From Sphingobium sp. Leaf26 (GTDB lineage: Bacteria; Pseudomonadota; Alphaproteobacteria; Sphingomonadales; Sphingomonadaceae), in assembly GCF_001421665.1 (NCBI RefSeq), contig NZ_LMKV01000012.1, forward strand, positions 20,185 through 84,184: a stretch of DNA of 64,000 nucleotides, written 5' to 3'. Below, piece by piece: positions 45,773 to 55,918 of this stretch (its first letter is position 1; the number at the start of each line of letters is the position of its first letter). The notes beneath the pieces were generated by a model. It was not told the origin of the DNA and searched no databases. It saw only the letters and a program-made list of their open reading frames with translations. The position numbers were made by a program, and so were the translations under genes.

Positions 45773-46891
45773 ATGATGATCATAGGCACCGTCAAGGAGA
45801 TCAAGAATCACGAATATCGCGTCGGCCTGACGCCTGAGAGCGTGCATGAACTGACCGCGCATGGCCATCGCGTGCTGGTGGAAAGCGGCGCGGGTGAGGG
45901 GATCGGCGCCAGCGATGCGCTTTATGAGCGGGCCGGCGCCGAGATAGGCCCGGCCGCCGCCGGCATTTTCGCCACGGCCGATATGATCGTGAAGGTGAAG
46001 GAGCCGCAGCCGCAGGAGCGGGCCATGCTGCGCCCCGGCCAGATTCTCTACACCTATCTGCATCTGGCGCCAGACCCGGAACAAACCAAAGACCTGATCG
46101 CTTCGGGCGCCGTCTGCATCGCTTATGAAACCGTGACCGATGCCCATGGCGGCTTGCCGCTGCTCAAGCCCATGAGCCAGGTTGCAGGCCGCATGGCGAT
46201 CCAGGCGGGCGCCACCGCTCTGGAAAAGGCGCATGGCGGGCGCGGCGTGTTGCTGGGCGGTGTGCCGGGCGTGCTCCCCGCAAAGGTGGTTGTCATCGGG
46301 GGCGGTGTGGTCGGGTTCAACGCGGCGCAGATGGCGGCCGGGCTGGGTGCCGACGTCACCATCCTCGACCGCAGCCCGGAAGTGCTGGAAAAGCTCGGCA
46401 TGTATTTCGAGGCACGGGCCAAGACCCGATTTTCCAATCGCGCCAACCTTGCCGAATGCGTGGCGGAGGCGGATCTGGTGATCGGCGCGGTGCTGATCCC
46501 CGGCGCGGCCGCGCCCAAGCTGGTCAGCGCGGCCATGCTCAAGACGATGAAGAAGGGGGCCGTGCTGGTGGACGTTGCGATCGACCAAGGCGGCTGCTTT
46601 GAAACCAGCCATGCCACCACCCATGCGGACCCGACCTATATCGTCGATGGCGTCGTCCATTATTGCGTCGCCAACATGCCCGGCGCGGTCGCCCGCACCA
46701 GCACCTATGCGCTCAACAATGTGACCTTGCCCCATGCCCTGCACATTGCCGAATTGGGCTGGAAGGAGGCGCTGCGCCGCGACCTGCATCTGCGCGCAGG
46801 GCTGAACGTGTGGGACGGGAAGATCACATATCAGGCCGTGGCCGACGATCTTGGCCTGCCCTACACCCCGGCGACAGAGGCCCTGAACTGA
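45773..46891 (+). CDS. ald: Alanine dehydrogenase
   Basis: A 372-residue enzyme, the normal length of the family, matching throughout: [20 protein letters not shown] at the N-terminus, KVKEPQPQE with the pyruvate-site Lys, THLHLAP-like [12 protein letters not shown], and the NAD-binding [20 protein letters not shown] at about 177-196. It converts L-alanine and NAD+ to pyruvate, ammonia and NADH. The start has two adjacent ATG codons; GGGAGAGG lies upstream. A strong terminator follows, so it is monocistronic. Confidence 0.95.
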   Translation: MMIIGTVKEIKNHEYRVGLTPESVHELTAHGHRVLVESGAGEGIGASDALYERAGAEIGPAAAGIFATADMIVKVKEPQPQERAMLRPGQILYTYLHLAPDPEQTKDLIASGAVCIAYETVTDAHGGLPLLKPMSQVAGRMAIQAGATALEKAHGGRGVLLGGVPGVLPAKVVVIGGGVVGFNAAQMAAGLGADVTILDRSPEVLEKLGMYFEARAKTRFSNRANLAECVAEADLVIGAVLIPGAAAPKLVSAAMLKTMKKGAVLVDVAIDQGGCFETSHATTHADPTYIVDGVVHYCVANMPGAVARTSTYALNNVTLPHALHIAELGWKEALRRDLHLRAGLNVWDGKITYQAVADDLGLPYTPATEALN

Positions 46892-46910
46892 TCGATCCTG
46901 CGACATGATC

Positions 46911-46954
46911 AAAAACGAACGGCGTCATCCCTTGGCCGGGGATGCGTCGTTTTT
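46911..46954 (+). terminator. Rho-independent terminator after ald
   Basis: AAAAACGA pairs with TCGTTTTT and the inner CATCCC with GGGATG, giving a long stem ending in five T. The A-rich 5' side would allow it to work in both directions. Confidence 0.8.
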
Positions 46955-47196
46955 CTCATAGGTTGCCGCCATGATTTTGTTTCTCCCCTGCGTCATAGTT
47001 TGGGAGAGGGGCTTGCGGGTTCCTGCCCGTCGTTCGTTGAACGGGGCAGGGGGACATGACCACATGCCCCCCATGCAGCTTGATTCCGCCGAAGAGAGGC
47101 ATGGTCTAACGTCATGGTCGATTACCCCATTTTCGCCGCCTTGATCCGCAAAGGCGAACGCCGCAATATGCGCACCGGACAGGAAGGGGCTCGCTG

Positions 47197-48027
47197 ATGC
47201 ACACCGACGTCATGACCTGGCTCATTCCACTCGTTTCCATGCTTGCTGCCGGCCTGCTGGCGGGTTTTGCCGCGGGTATCTTCGGCATCGGCGGCGGCTT
47301 CGTCGTCGTGCCGGCGCTGCTGGTCGTGCTGCCGCTGCTGGGCGGGACGCATGATGCCATCGCCCATGTCGCCATCGGCACGTCGGCTGCGACCATCATC
47401 GTCACCTCGATCCGCTCGCTGCTCAGCCATGCCAAGCGTGGCGCGGTGGAGTTCGAGGTGCTCAAGACCTGGGCGCCCTGGATCGTGCTGGGGTGCGGTG
47501 CGGGCGTCATGCTCGCCAGTCATGTCGATGGCACCACGCTCAAGATGATCTTCGGCGGCGGCGTCCTCCTCATGTCGCTCAACTTCCTGTTGCCCAAGGT
47601 CAGCGGCAAGGTGGTCAGCGATCATATGCCCTCGGGCATCCTGCGGGTCGGCATCGCCGGCGGCCTCGGCACCTTTTCTTCGCTGCTGGGCATCGGTGGC
47701 GGCACCATTGCGATCATGGTGATGACCTTGTGCGGCCGCACCATCCACCGCGCCATTGCGACCGCCTCTGGCATCGGTACGCTGATCGCCATCCCCACCA
47801 CCATCGGCTTTGCCATCATCGGCCTCAAGGAAGGCGGCCTGCCCTGGGGTTCGCTCGGCTATATCAACATCCCCGCGACGCTGGCGATCGCCTCCATGTC
47901 GATGCTGACGGCGCCGCTCGGCGTCGCCGCCGCGCACAGCTTGCCGGCCGGCCCGCTCAAGAAGATATTCGGCGTCTATCTCCTCCTCATCGGCGCCCTC
48001 ATGCTGCGTGCTGGTCTGAAGTTCTAA
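47197..48027 (+). CDS. TauE/SafE-family membrane exporter
   Basis: A 276-residue protein with about eight hydrophobic helices. It carries the duplicated family motif: GIFGIGGGFVVVPAL (about 27-41) and LLGIGGGTIAIMVM (about 164-177). The family moves sulfite, sulfoacetate or other small organic anions across the inner membrane. It is flanked by hairpins on both sides and has no adjacent sulfur genes, so the substrate cannot be inferred. Confidence 0.9.
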   Translation: MHTDVMTWLIPLVSMLAAGLLAGFAAGIFGIGGGFVVVPALLVVLPLLGGTHDAIAHVAIGTSAATIIVTSIRSLLSHAKRGAVEFEVLKTWAPWIVLGCGAGVMLASHVDGTTLKMIFGGGVLLMSLNFLLPKVSGKVVSDHMPSGILRVGIAGGLGTFSSLLGIGGGTIAIMVMTLCGRTIHRAIATASGIGTLIAIPTTIGFAIIGLKEGGLPWGSLGYINIPATLAIASMSMLTAPLGVAAAHSLPAGPLKKIFGVYLLLIGALMLRAGLKF

Positions 48028-48053
48028 AGCCCCTCAGTCCGATATTGCGCAAG

Positions 48054-48098
48054 GCCGCCAGAGACACGCTTTAACAGGCTTTGTCACTGGCGGCTTTT
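48054..48098 (+). terminator. Rho-independent terminator
   Basis: GCCGCCAG pairs with CTGGCGGC and is followed by TTTT, between the exporter gene and the response regulator. Confidence 0.65.
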
Positions 48099-48123
48099 CG
48101 CGTTATCTGCGAGCGGGGGGATC

Positions 48124-48837
48124 ATGATGGCGCAGGCGGACGCAATTTCGGTATTGCTGGTGGAAGATGACGAGGCGGCGCGCGCCAATATCGCCGCCAT
48201 CCTCGGCGGCGCCGGCATGGTGGTGGAACAGGCGATCGACGGCGCGACCGGCCTTAACCGCGCCGGCGGCGGCAGCCACGACGTCATCATCCTCGACCGC
48301 ATGCTGCCCCATTTGTCGGGCATCGACATCGTCACCCGCCTGCGCGTCGCGGGCGTCGGCGCACCGGTCCTTATGCTGTCCGCGCTCGGCCGCAGCGAAC
48401 ATCGGGTCGAGGGGCTTGAAAGCGGCGTCGACGACTATCTCGCCAAGCCGTTCGAGCCGGACGAACTGGTCGCCCGCGTCCGCGCGCTCTGGCGCCGTGC
48501 CAACCGCCGTAGCCATGAACCGGTGCTGCTGTTCGGCGATCTGGAATGTCATGTGAAGGCGCGCACGGCCTTTCGTCATGGCAAGCATCTGCCGCTCTCG
48601 CCCAAGGAATTCGAACTGTTCCGCTATCTGATGGAACATGCCGGCGAAGTGGTGACGCGCGAAATGCTGTTGCGTCAGGTGTGGAAACTCAGCTTCGATC
48701 CCCAGACCAACGTGGTGGACGTCAATGTCGGCCGCCTTCGCCGCAAGCTGGAAGACGGGTTCGACGGGCCGGTACTCGAAACCGTCTGGGGCACCGGCTA
48801 CCGGCTGATCGCGGCGACGGGACCGGGCCTTGCCTAG
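48124..48837 (+). CDS. OmpR-family response regulator
   Basis: A 237-residue regulator: receiver domain (LLVEDDEAARANIA; Asp in VIILDRMLPHLSGID; Lys in LAKPFEPDEL) and a winged-helix output domain (LSPKEFELFRYLMEHAGEVV, VVDVNVGRLRRKLE, ETVWGTGYRLI). It overlaps the sensor kinase gene by eight bases, so the pair is co-translated. The signal is unknown. Confidence 0.95.
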   Translation: MMAQADAISVLLVEDDEAARANIAAILGGAGMVVEQAIDGATGLNRAGGGSHDVIILDRMLPHLSGIDIVTRLRVAGVGAPVLMLSALGRSEHRVEGLESGVDDYLAKPFEPDELVARVRALWRRANRRSHEPVLLFGDLECHVKARTAFRHGKHLPLSPKEFELFRYLMEHAGEVVTREMLLRQVWKLSFDPQTNVVDVNVGRLRRKLEDGFDGPVLETVWGTGYRLIAATGPGLA

Positions 48838-50182
48838 ACCCGGCCTGTTCCGCTCGGTCTTCGGGCGGGTTACGCTTTCGGCGCTGCTGGTCAGCCTGCT
48901 CTCCACACTGGCGCTGTTCCTGGTGGTGCAGAAGATCGTGGATGATGACGGCCGGGCGATGCTGGCGCGTGAAGTCGACACCGACCTCGCTGGCCTTGCC
49001 GACATCTATCTCAGCAGCGACGTGACGGAATTGCGCGCGCGCATCGCCGACCGGCTCGCCATGAACCGGGAGGATGGCGAGCGCAGCTGGTATCTGCTGA
49101 CCGACCCGGCCGGTCGTCGCCTCGCCGGCAATCTTGATCGCTGGCCGGTCATCGCCTCCGAAGTGTCGGAGGCGCGCTATATCACCCTGCCCGATGGCGA
49201 CCGCATGTTCGCCCGCGCCACCCAGTTGGGCACCGGCGCCCGCCTGCTGGTGGGGCGCAGCAGCTATCGCGGGCAGGCATTGCTCGGCCGCCTTGCCACG
49301 GCCTTCGCCGTCGCCGGCGCGGGCATCGCGCTGCTCAGCCTGGTGGCGGGGCATTTCGCCGCCCGACGCCTGCGCGCGCGGGTGGAGGTGGTGAACGCCA
49401 CCTTCGCCGCCGTACGGGCCGGACGGATCGCCGCTCGCGCACCGGGGGCCGGGGGCAATGACGAACTGGCGGAATTGGCCGGCAATACCAATATCATGCT
49501 CGATCAGGTCGAACGACTGGTGGAGGCGCAACGCGCTGTGTCGGACCAGACCGCGCATGAAATCCGCACGCCGCTGATGCACCTCGACACCCGAATCCTC
49601 AAAGCGATGGAAAGCACGCAGGATGTCGCCCTGCTGCGTACGCTCGACCAGTCGCGCGGGGAAATACGTGGCGTCGTCCGCCTGCTCGATTCGCTGCTAG
49701 ACATTGCGGGGACGCAGGCGATGCGCGGCGATCCGCGCGGCCTTGCCGAAGTCGATCTCAGCGACATCGCCGAAAGCCTGGCCGATCTCTACGGCGCCAG
49801 TGCCGAGGATATGGGGATCGGCTTCCACGCGCGGATTGCGCCGGGGGTGCGCTGCCGCGCCGATCCGATGCAGATGACGCGCCTCATGTCCAATCTGCTC
49901 GATAACGCATTCAAATATGTGCCGAGCGGCGGCTCGATCATCCTCGAACTGGCGCCGGGGCCGCGCATCGTGATACAGGATAACGGGCCGGGCATCCCCG
50001 CCGCCGATCGGGAACGGGTGTTCGAACGCTATGTCCGGCTTGACGGCGCGCGGGGTGGCGGGCATGGCCTTGGCTTGGCGCTCGCCAGGGCGATCGCAGA
50101 GCGGCATATATTGTCGCTGCATGTGGAGGACGCCGCGCCCGGCGCGCGCTTCGTGCTCCAGCCGGAGGTTCGCGATGATTAG
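48830..50182 (+). CDS. Membrane sensor histidine kinase
   Basis: A 450-residue kinase with two membrane helices (about 14-34 and 152-175) bracketing a periplasmic domain, then HAMP, and a HisKA region with QTAHEIRTPLMHLDTR (phospho-accepting His about 242). The ATPase has N box LMSNLLDNAFKYV and glycine motifs DNGPGIP and GHGLGLALA. The start is TTG at 48830 within the end of the regulator gene. It overlaps the small secreted protein gene by eight bases, so all three form an operon. Confidence 0.95.
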   Translation: MPRPGLFRSVFGRVTLSALLVSLLSTLALFLVVQKIVDDDGRAMLAREVDTDLAGLADIYLSSDVTELRARIADRLAMNREDGERSWYLLTDPAGRRLAGNLDRWPVIASEVSEARYITLPDGDRMFARATQLGTGARLLVGRSSYRGQALLGRLATAFAVAGAGIALLSLVAGHFAARRLRARVEVVNATFAAVRAGRIAARAPGAGGNDELAELAGNTNIMLDQVERLVEAQRAVSDQTAHEIRTPLMHLDTRILKAMESTQDVALLRTLDQSRGEIRGVVRLLDSLLDIAGTQAMRGDPRGLAEVDLSDIAESLADLYGASAEDMGIGFHARIAPGVRCRADPMQMTRLMSNLLDNAFKYVPSGGSIILELAPGPRIVIQDNGPGIPAADRERVFERYVRLDGARGGGHGLGLALARAIAERHILSLHVEDAAPGARFVLQPEVRDD

Positions 50183-50735
50183 GCTGCTCTTGTCCGGATT
50201 GCTGCTTGCTGCTGGCCCCGCTGCGCCGGCGGCGGACCTGTCGCCGTCCGATCCCGTATTACGCACCCTGCTGGAGGGTGATGCGGCAGAGGGCGCAGGC
50301 AATCATGCGGCGCTGCTCGACACGGCGCAGATACTCAAGGCGCTGGGTGCGACGCCCGCTGACGGACAGGACGATCTGGCGACGCAGTGGACGCAGCAGG
50401 CCCATGACCATGGCGTTACCGATTCGGGCCTTGGCTTTCGCGGTCGTGCGCTGGGGCCGGCCTATCGCCATGGCTCGCTCAACGCGGGGGGTAGCGTCAC
50501 CGTGCGCCAACTGTTCCTCGCGGGGCAGCGGGCCCAGATATCGGTCGCGCCCGCGCGGGGCGCCGCCAATCTGTCGATGCGGGTGCAGGGCGCGGACGGC
50601 AATACGCTCTGCGCCAAGCCGGTCGGCGGATCGCAGGCCGACTGCATCTGGTTGCCGCTTTTCACCGACCGCTATGACATCGTCATCGAAAATGGCGGCC
50701 CGGCACCGGCGGCCTTCTATCTGGTCGTCCGTTAA
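50175..50735 (+). CDS. Small exported protein of the two-component operon
   Basis: A 186-residue protein with signal peptide MIRLLLSGLLLAAGPAAPAAD. The mature part has a beta-rich C-terminal segment (GSVTVRQLFLAGQRAQISVA, LFTDRYDIVIENGG) resembling a pre-peptidase-type sandwich. ATG 50175 overlaps the kinase gene end. It may modulate the sensor in the periplasm; no family recognised. Confidence 0.65.
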   Translation: MIRLLLSGLLLAAGPAAPAADLSPSDPVLRTLLEGDAAEGAGNHAALLDTAQILKALGATPADGQDDLATQWTQQAHDHGVTDSGLGFRGRALGPAYRHGSLNAGGSVTVRQLFLAGQRAQISVAPARGAANLSMRVQGADGNTLCAKPVGGSQADCIWLPLFTDRYDIVIENGGPAPAAFYLVVR

Positions 50736-50907
50736 CAGCATCTACTTGATTTCAGGCGGAAAAATTGCGATGGAGCGGTGATATCCACATCACGGCTCGT
50801 CGCCTGCATCTCTCACTTCGTCCATTCTGCACATCCGTTCAGGCGAAAAAGGCCGGGGTTGGCGCGTTGTGCCCGTCATGGTTCAGATCGAAAGAGGAGA
50901 AGTGCCC

Positions 50908-51273
50908 ATGACTCGTTCGAAGATTCTCGCCGCCGCTGCCCTGATCGCCATGATCCCTGCCGCCGCAATCGCACAGGAAGGCCCGGTCAGCTATGAAGAG
51001 CAACTGGCGCAGGTGGAAACCCAGCTCGTCTATCAGGCGCCGATCGCCGGGGTCGAAAACGACTATTGGTTCAACTATCAGACCGACCTGGCCGAAGCGC
51101 GCAAGGAACTGACCAAGGATTTGCGTGGCGCGTCCGATGCAGAGGATAATCGCGACGCCTGGGAGGAATATCGCGCCGAACTGGCCGATGCCCGTGGCGA
51201 CTATGCCAAGGAAATGGCCGAAAAGGGCTATCCGGTCGGCGAAGTGCGCGTCCTGACGGACAATGGACGCTGA
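50908..51273 (+). CDS. Small periplasmic hypothetical protein
   Basis: A 121-residue protein with a signal peptide (MTRSKILAAAALIAMIPAAAIAQ) and a charged, helical mature part (YWFNYQTDLAEARKELTKDL, EEYRAELADARGDYAKEM). A strong AAGAGGAG Shine-Dalgarno fixes the start at ATG 50908. Function unknown. Confidence 0.75.
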   Translation: MTRSKILAAAALIAMIPAAAIAQEGPVSYEEQLAQVETQLVYQAPIAGVENDYWFNYQTDLAEARKELTKDLRGASDAEDNRDAWEEYRAELADARGDYAKEMAEKGYPVGEVRVLTDNGR

Positions 51274-51307
51274 CAGATTGTGGAAGGGGTGGGCGCGACC
51301 TGCCCCT

Positions 51308-52510
51308 TCAATCGTCGTCGGGGTCGCGAAAATTCAGCCGCCGCGTCACCGTATAGTCCAGCACCCCGACCAGCAGATAGCTGATCCACTGTTTCAGCAG
51401 GGAAAGGCCGCTGCGCCCGGCGCGATAGGCCTCCAGTTCGATCGCGCGGCTGGCTCCGGCTTCCTGCGCGATAAAATCGCGCACCTGCGCGGCAAAGCCG
51501 GCATCCTCGATCCGCAGCATCACCTCCAGGTTGATGAACAGGCTGCGCATGTCGAAATTGGCTGACCCCACATAGACGGCATCGTCGATGACGATCAGCT
51601 TCATGTGCAGCTTGCAGGGCTGATATTCGAAAATCTCCACCCCGCGTTTCAGCAACGGCCCATAGAGCAACCGGGCGGCCGCCACGGTGGCGCCATTGTC
51701 CGACCTGGCCGGCAGGATCAGGCGCGCGCCCTTGCGCCGCGCGGCTCGCGCGATGCGTTTCAGCATGCCGCGCCCCGGCGAGAAATAGGCGGCGATCATG
51801 TCGACCCGGCCGGCTTGCTCCAGATCATGTTTCACCACCTGCGCCCAGGGGCTGAGGCGCCGGGTCGGCCCGCCGATCAGCCAGCGGAACGGGTCAGCCG
51901 GATGATGATGGAGCGAGGGATGCCATTGCCGCACCATGTGCCGCAAAGTGCGGAAACGGTGCCGGCGCGTCGCCGTCCAGCGCCACAACTGCCCATACCA
52001 GCGGCTCATCGCCTCGACCCGATCCCCCTCGATCAGCAGGCCGACATCGCGCCAGCAATCCTCCGCAGGAATGCCGAAATAGCCGTCCTCGACGTTGAAG
52101 CCGCCGATCAACAGGCATCGATCGTCGGCGATCGCCATCTTCTGATGATTGCGGATCAGATAACGGGTGGTGCGGCTGGTGCCGAATCGCGCGAAATGCG
52201 CGCCGGCCTCGACCAGCGGCGCAAAGAAGCTGTCGGGGGTATGGGACGATCCGAACCCGTCGACCATCAGTGTCACCGTGACGCCCCGGTCGCGCGCCGC
52301 GATGAGCGCGTCCCGAACCAGCGTCCCGCTGCCATCCCCGGCAAAGATATAATAATAAAGCTTCAGGCTATGACGTGCGCCGTCGATCAGGGCGATCAGC
52401 GCATCACGCAGGGCGGGGCCGTCCGCGATCAGGCGCAGATGATTGCCGTGCAGCGACAGGCGGATATCATCCGCTTCGGTGCAGGCAGGGGCAGGCTCGA
52501 TGGTCGCCAT
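51308..52510 (-). CDS. Phospholipase D/cardiolipin synthase-like protein
   Basis: A 400-residue protein of the PLD superfamily. Two HKD motifs are visible: HQKMAIADDRCLLIGGFN (about 122) and HMKLIVIDDAVYVGSANFD (about 305). It lacks the N-terminal membrane helices of housekeeping ClsA, so it resembles ClsB/ClsC-like cardiolipin synthases or another phosphatidyltransferase. GGAGG precedes the ATG. Confidence 0.85.
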   Translation of the reverse strand: MATIEPAPACTEADDIRLSLHGNHLRLIADGPALRDALIALIDGARHSLKLYYYIFAGDGSGTLVRDALIAARDRGVTVTLMVDGFGSSHTPDSFFAPLVEAGAHFARFGTSRTTRYLIRNHQKMAIADDRCLLIGGFNVEDGYFGIPAEDCWRDVGLLIEGDRVEAMSRWYGQLWRWTATRRHRFRTLRHMVRQWHPSLHHHPADPFRWLIGGPTRRLSPWAQVVKHDLEQAGRVDMIAAYFSPGRGMLKRIARAARRKGARLILPARSDNGATVAAARLLYGPLLKRGVEIFEYQPCKLHMKLIVIDDAVYVGSANFDMRSLFINLEVMLRIEDAGFAAQVRDFIAQEAGASRAIELEAYRAGRSGLSLLKQWISYLLVGVLDYTVTRRLNFRDPDDD

Positions 52511-52637
52511 CGCGCCTCCATGCCTCTTTTAATGACACCCCGCCATGGCTTTATGGCCTTTTCATTGACTCTGCGGAGGGGTGCTGCTAGGCGATCGGTT
52601 CAGAATTTTTCCATTCCTTGTTAGCAGGAGGCCCTGT

Positions 52638-52982
52638 TTGGCCCGCGTTACAGTCGAAGATTGCGTCGACAAGGTTACCAACCGTTTTGACCTCGTCCTT
52701 CTCGCCGCCCAGCGTGCGCGGGAAATTTCCGGCGGTGCCGAGCTGACGCTCGACCGCGACCGTGACAAGAATCCGGTCGTCGCCTTGCGCGAAATCGCCG
52801 AAGAAACCGTCTTGCCCGCCGATCTCCATGCGTCGGTCGTCGCCTCGCTGCAAAAGGTGCAGATCGACGATGACGATACGCCGGACGAAATCGGCTCGAT
52901 CGCCCAGTCGGCGGAGGCGCTGCGTCTCACCGCCGCCGCGCCGCCGCGCAACCAGAATATCGGCGGCGATTACGACGGCTGA
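52638..52982 (+). CDS. rpoZ: RNA polymerase omega subunit
   Basis: A 114-residue omega subunit starting [20 protein letters not shown] (first residue read as Met). It contains the conserved [19 protein letters not shown] and [15 protein letters not shown]. The start codon is TTG at 52638 with GCAGGAGG directly upstream; upstream in-frame ATG codons give non-family sequence. Omega stabilises RNA polymerase assembly and forms part of the ppGpp site. Confidence 0.95.
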   Translation: MARVTVEDCVDKVTNRFDLVLLAAQRAREISGGAELTLDRDRDKNPVVALREIAEETVLPADLHASVVASLQKVQIDDDDTPDEIGSIAQSAEALRLTAAAPPRNQNIGGDYDG

Positions 52983-53008
52983 TCGCCCTGCCAGTTTGGA
53001 GAGGGAAA

Positions 53009-53041
53009 GAGGCCCGGCCCGCGCAAGCGGGACCGGGCCTC
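53009..53041 (+). terminator. GC-rich hairpin after rpoZ
   Basis: AGGCCCGG...CCGGGCCT is a near-perfect stem 27 bases after the rpoZ stop, followed by a short pyrimidine stretch. Confidence 0.6.
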
Positions 53042-53059
53042 GACCTTCTTGGAAACGCA

Positions 53060-53090
53060 AAAGGCGCGGAGGGATGCCCTCCGCGCCTTT
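53060..53090 (-). terminator. Terminator of the glycine-zipper gene
   Basis: A perfect 14-base stem, AAAGGCGCGGAGGG with CCCTCCGCGCCTTT, lies 16 bases after the stop of the minus-strand gene; the A/T ends let it act both ways. Confidence 0.65.
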
Positions 53091-53105
53091 CTCTATGGAT
53101 CGCTG

Positions 53106-53465
53106 TTAGCAGCTACCGTTGCGGTCGATCGCGCGGCCGGCCAGCGCGCCGGCGCCAGCGCCGATGATGGTGCCGGGGGCACGGTCGCCACGGGTATCGA
53201 CAGCTCGGCCCAGCAGGGCACCCGCTACACCGCCCAGCAGCAGGCCGGTGGTGCCGCCCGACTTGCGGCAGCCATAGCGGCGATTGTCGCGATAGTCGCG
53301 GCGGTCGGCATAGCGCTGGCCACGATAATGATCGCCACGATCGCCACGATATTCGCGATGATGGCCACGACGGTCATGATCGCGGGCGTAAGAGGCCGAC
53401 GGGATGACGGCTGTCATGGTGGCGGCGGCCAGGGCGGTGGCCATGATGGCCTTGCGAATGAACAT
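53106..53465 (-). CDS. Glycine-zipper 2TM envelope protein
   Basis: A 119-residue protein with a signal peptide (MFIRKAIMATALAAATMTAV). A basic, Arg/His/Tyr-rich middle follows, then a glycine zipper at the C-terminus (GGTTGLLLGGVAGALLGRAV and GTIIGAGAGALAGRAID), typical of RcnB/17 kDa-like surface proteins. GAGGAGAAA precedes the ATG. Confidence 0.85.
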   Translation of the reverse strand: MFIRKAIMATALAAATMTAVIPSASYARDHDRRGHHREYRGDRGDHYRGQRYADRRDYRDNRRYGCRKSGGTTGLLLGGVAGALLGRAVDTRGDRAPGTIIGAGAGALAGRAIDRNGSC

Positions 53466-53579
53466 TATGTTTCTCCTCGAACCTGTAATCTCTGACTGTG
53501 ATTCGAGTTATGGCATGCCCCGCTTGTGACGATCCTGAACCGCCCTGTTATCCACCGTTCAGCTAAGCAAATTCTGTCC

Positions 53580-54293
53580 TTAAAGGGACAGCCCCCGCTG
53601 CTCGCCATCCAGTTCCGGCAACGCCCAGTCGATCGCCCCGCGCCCCTTCGCCTCCAGGAAGGCATTAGCCTTGGAAAAGGGCCGCGATCCCAGAAAACCG
53701 TTATGTGCGGACAGGGGGGAAGGGTGGGCGGACTTGATCACCAGATGACGGCTCTGGTCGACGAAGCCGGCCTTGCGCTGGGCATAGGCGCCCCACAGAA
53801 GGAAGACGACCGGCTCCTCCTTCTGTGCGACGAGCCGGACGATCGCGTCGGTGAACAGTTCCCAGCCCTTGCCCTGATGCGACGCGGCGCGACTCATCTC
53901 CACCGTCAGCACGCTGTTCAGCAGCAATACGCCCTGCCTGGCCCAATGCTCCAGAAAGCCGTGGCGCGCGCGCGGGATGCCCAGGTCCGTCTCCATCTCC
54001 TTGTAGATATTGACGAGCGACGGCGGCGTCCGCACCCCCGGCTGCACCGAAAAGCATAGGCCATGCGCCTGACCTTCGCCATGATAGGGGTCCTGCCCCA
54101 ATATCACCGCCTTCACCTGATCCAGCGGCGTCAGGTCCAGTGCGCGGAAATATTCGCCGCCCTTGGGGAAGATGCGCTTCCCCGCCACCTTCTCGGCCTG
54201 AAGAAAGCTTTTCAGGCCCTGCATGTGCGGGGCGGCAAATTGTTCGGCCAGCGGCGCGCGCCAGCTTTCGTCCAGCTTGATGGTATCGCTCAT
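53580..54293 (-). CDS. ung: Uracil-DNA glycosylase
   Basis: A 237-residue family 1 UDG. Motif [19 protein letters not shown] carries the catalytic Asp; the C-terminal [13 protein letters not shown] is motif [11 protein letters not shown] and LLLNSVLTV are also conserved. It removes uracil from DNA to start base-excision repair. ATG 54293 ([11 protein letters not shown]) is chosen; the open frame upstream is the antisense of the neighbouring promoter region. Divergent from the beta-lactamase-like gene. Confidence 0.95.
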   Translation of the reverse strand: MSDTIKLDESWRAPLAEQFAAPHMQGLKSFLQAEKVAGKRIFPKGGEYFRALDLTPLDQVKAVILGQDPYHGEGQAHGLCFSVQPGVRTPPSLVNIYKEMETDLGIPRARHGFLEHWARQGVLLLNSVLTVEMSRAASHQGKGWELFTDAIVRLVAQKEEPVVFLLWGAYAQRKAGFVDQSRHLVIKSAHPSPLSAHNGFLGSRPFSKANAFLEAKGRGAIDWALPELDGEQRGLSL

Positions 54294-54402
54294 GCCGGCC
54301 AGATGGCGCGTGGCGCAAAGGCCTGTCAACCGGGCGCATTTGCGGGGCGCGATCACGGTAAAGACTCTTGCCTCGCGCGCCGCTATCCGTAACAGCACAT
54401 CC

Positions 54403-55458
54403 ATGCCGCTTCACCGTTCGATCAGCCTGCTGGCCGCCCTGGGCCTGTTTTTTGCGCCCCTGCCCAGCGCCGACGCCTTCGGCCCGCCGCCAAAGCCGCT
54501 GGTCCAGCAAACCGCCGAGGCCAAGCTGCTGGCCGAATTTACCCGTTTCGCGACCTTGTCCGACGGCACGGTCGGCGTTGCCGTGCGCGATCTCCAGACC
54601 GGCGAGACGCAGGCGCTGAACGGCGACACGCTGTTCCCGATGGCCAGTGCCTACAAGGTCGCCGTGGCCGGGCGTATCTTCGCACTGGTCGATGCCGGTG
54701 AAGTGCGGCTGGACGACCAACTCGCGCTCGATCCCGCGCTGGCGAGCGAAGGCGGCATTGCCTGGATGTTCAATCGCCCCGGCGCGACCCTGTCGGTCGA
54801 TCGGTTGCTGGAACTGATGCTGCAAAAGAGCGACAATAATGCGACCGACGTGCTGGTCGCGCGCGCTGGCGGTCCGCAGGCGATTACCGCCTTCGTGCAG
54901 AAGCTCGGCGTCACCGGCCTGCGCGTCGATAGCGATACCGCGCATCTTCTCTACCGCGCCATGGGCATCCATCCGCTCTCGGGCAGCTTCCGTCAGAATG
55001 CCGACGCCGCGCGCCGGGCCGATCCGCAACTGGTCACGCGCGATATCCGCGACCTGCCCAATCTCGCCTTCGCGATGGAACCGCAGGATACCGCTACGCC
55101 GACGGCGATGCTCGACCTCATCACCGCCTATGAATCGGGCCGCGCTTTGTCGGCGGCCAGCACCCAGCGGCTCTTCACCATCATGGCCCATTGCGAAACC
55201 GGCAAGGCGCGGATCATCGGCATGCTGCCGCCCGGTACGGCGGTTGCGCACAAGACCGGCTCGCTCAACGGTACCGGCAATGATGTCGGCATCGTCCGCC
55301 TGCCCGACGGCCGCCGCTTCGCCATCGTCGCCTTCGTCATGAAGGACAGCAAGGGCCATGTGTCGCGCGACCGGATCATCGCGGAAGCATCTCGCGCCGC
55401 CTATGATTATTTCCTTTACGCTCCCGACCGGGCGCACGGCCTGACGCATAACGGTTAA
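54403..55458 (+). CDS. Class A beta-lactamase-like serine hydrolase
   Basis: A 351-residue exported protein (signal peptide [20 protein letters not shown]). Active-site motifs are present: SxxK in [14 protein letters not shown] in [11 protein letters not shown] and KTG in [13 protein letters not shown]. This matches class A beta-lactamases, with an insertion of about 60 residues before the KTG motif compared with compact enzymes. It may hydrolyse beta-lactams or act on peptidoglycan; the motifs do not separate the two. Confidence 0.85.
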   Translation: MPLHRSISLLAALGLFFAPLPSADAFGPPPKPLVQQTAEAKLLAEFTRFATLSDGTVGVAVRDLQTGETQALNGDTLFPMASAYKVAVAGRIFALVDAGEVRLDDQLALDPALASEGGIAWMFNRPGATLSVDRLLELMLQKSDNNATDVLVARAGGPQAITAFVQKLGVTGLRVDSDTAHLLYRAMGIHPLSGSFRQNADAARRADPQLVTRDIRDLPNLAFAMEPQDTATPTAMLDLITAYESGRALSAASTQRLFTIMAHCETGKARIIGMLPPGTAVAHKTGSLNGTGNDVGIVRLPDGRRFAIVAFVMKDSKGHVSRDRIIAEASRAAYDYFLYAPDRAHGLTHNG

Positions 55459-55513
55459 CATAGATCGATTCGACCGCTACGCTGGCTTCGGAGAGGATGC
55501 CAGAGAGAGACGC

Positions 55514-55879
55514 ATGACCAGCATCACCCGTTTCCGCGACTTTTGGCCCTATTACTTACAGGAACATGCGCGGCCGGGCACCCGCGCGCTCCATTATGCC
55601 GGAACCAGCCTGGTCGTGGGGCTGCTTGCCAGCCTGCCCTTTGCCGGCGGCTGGTGGATGGCGGCGGCGGTGCCGCTGGCAGGCTATGGCTTCGCCTGGG
55701 CCGGCCATGGCCTGATCGAACGCAATCGTCCCGCGACCTTTCGCTATCCGCTCTGGTCGCTGCGCGCCGATTTCGTCATGTGGTACCGCTTCCTTACCGG
55801 CCGCATGGGCCGTGATCTGGCCCGCGCCGGGGTGCGCGCGGACGGCACGGTCGATCCCGCCCGCCGCCTTTCCGCCTGA
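55514..55879 (+). CDS. Mpo1/DUF962-family membrane protein
   Basis: A 121-residue protein of the Mpo1-like (DUF962) family: FWPYYLQEHARPGTRALHYA with the conserved His residues, two central membrane helices and GHGLIERNRPATFRYPLWSL. The yeast relative is a 2-hydroxy fatty acid dioxygenase; the bacterial substrate is unknown. Own Shine-Dalgarno (GAGAGAG). Confidence 0.85.
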   Translation: MTSITRFRDFWPYYLQEHARPGTRALHYAGTSLVVGLLASLPFAGGWWMAAAVPLAGYGFAWAGHGLIERNRPATFRYPLWSLRADFVMWYRFLTGRMGRDLARAGVRADGTVDPARRLSA

Positions 55880-55918
55880 CGACTTGACCGGTTCCTGCGC
55901 TCTGCCACAAGGGGCGCG

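Noticed and set aside
45722-46912. 396-codon minus-strand frame opposite ald
   Set aside because: Exact antisense of alanine dehydrogenase, His- and Gln-rich as expected for a shadow frame.
53701-55461. 586-codon minus-strand frame across ung and the beta-lactamase-like gene
   Set aside because: It is antisense to two well-supported genes and its sequence is the low-complexity Arg/Ala/Gly type expected of a GC-rich shadow frame.
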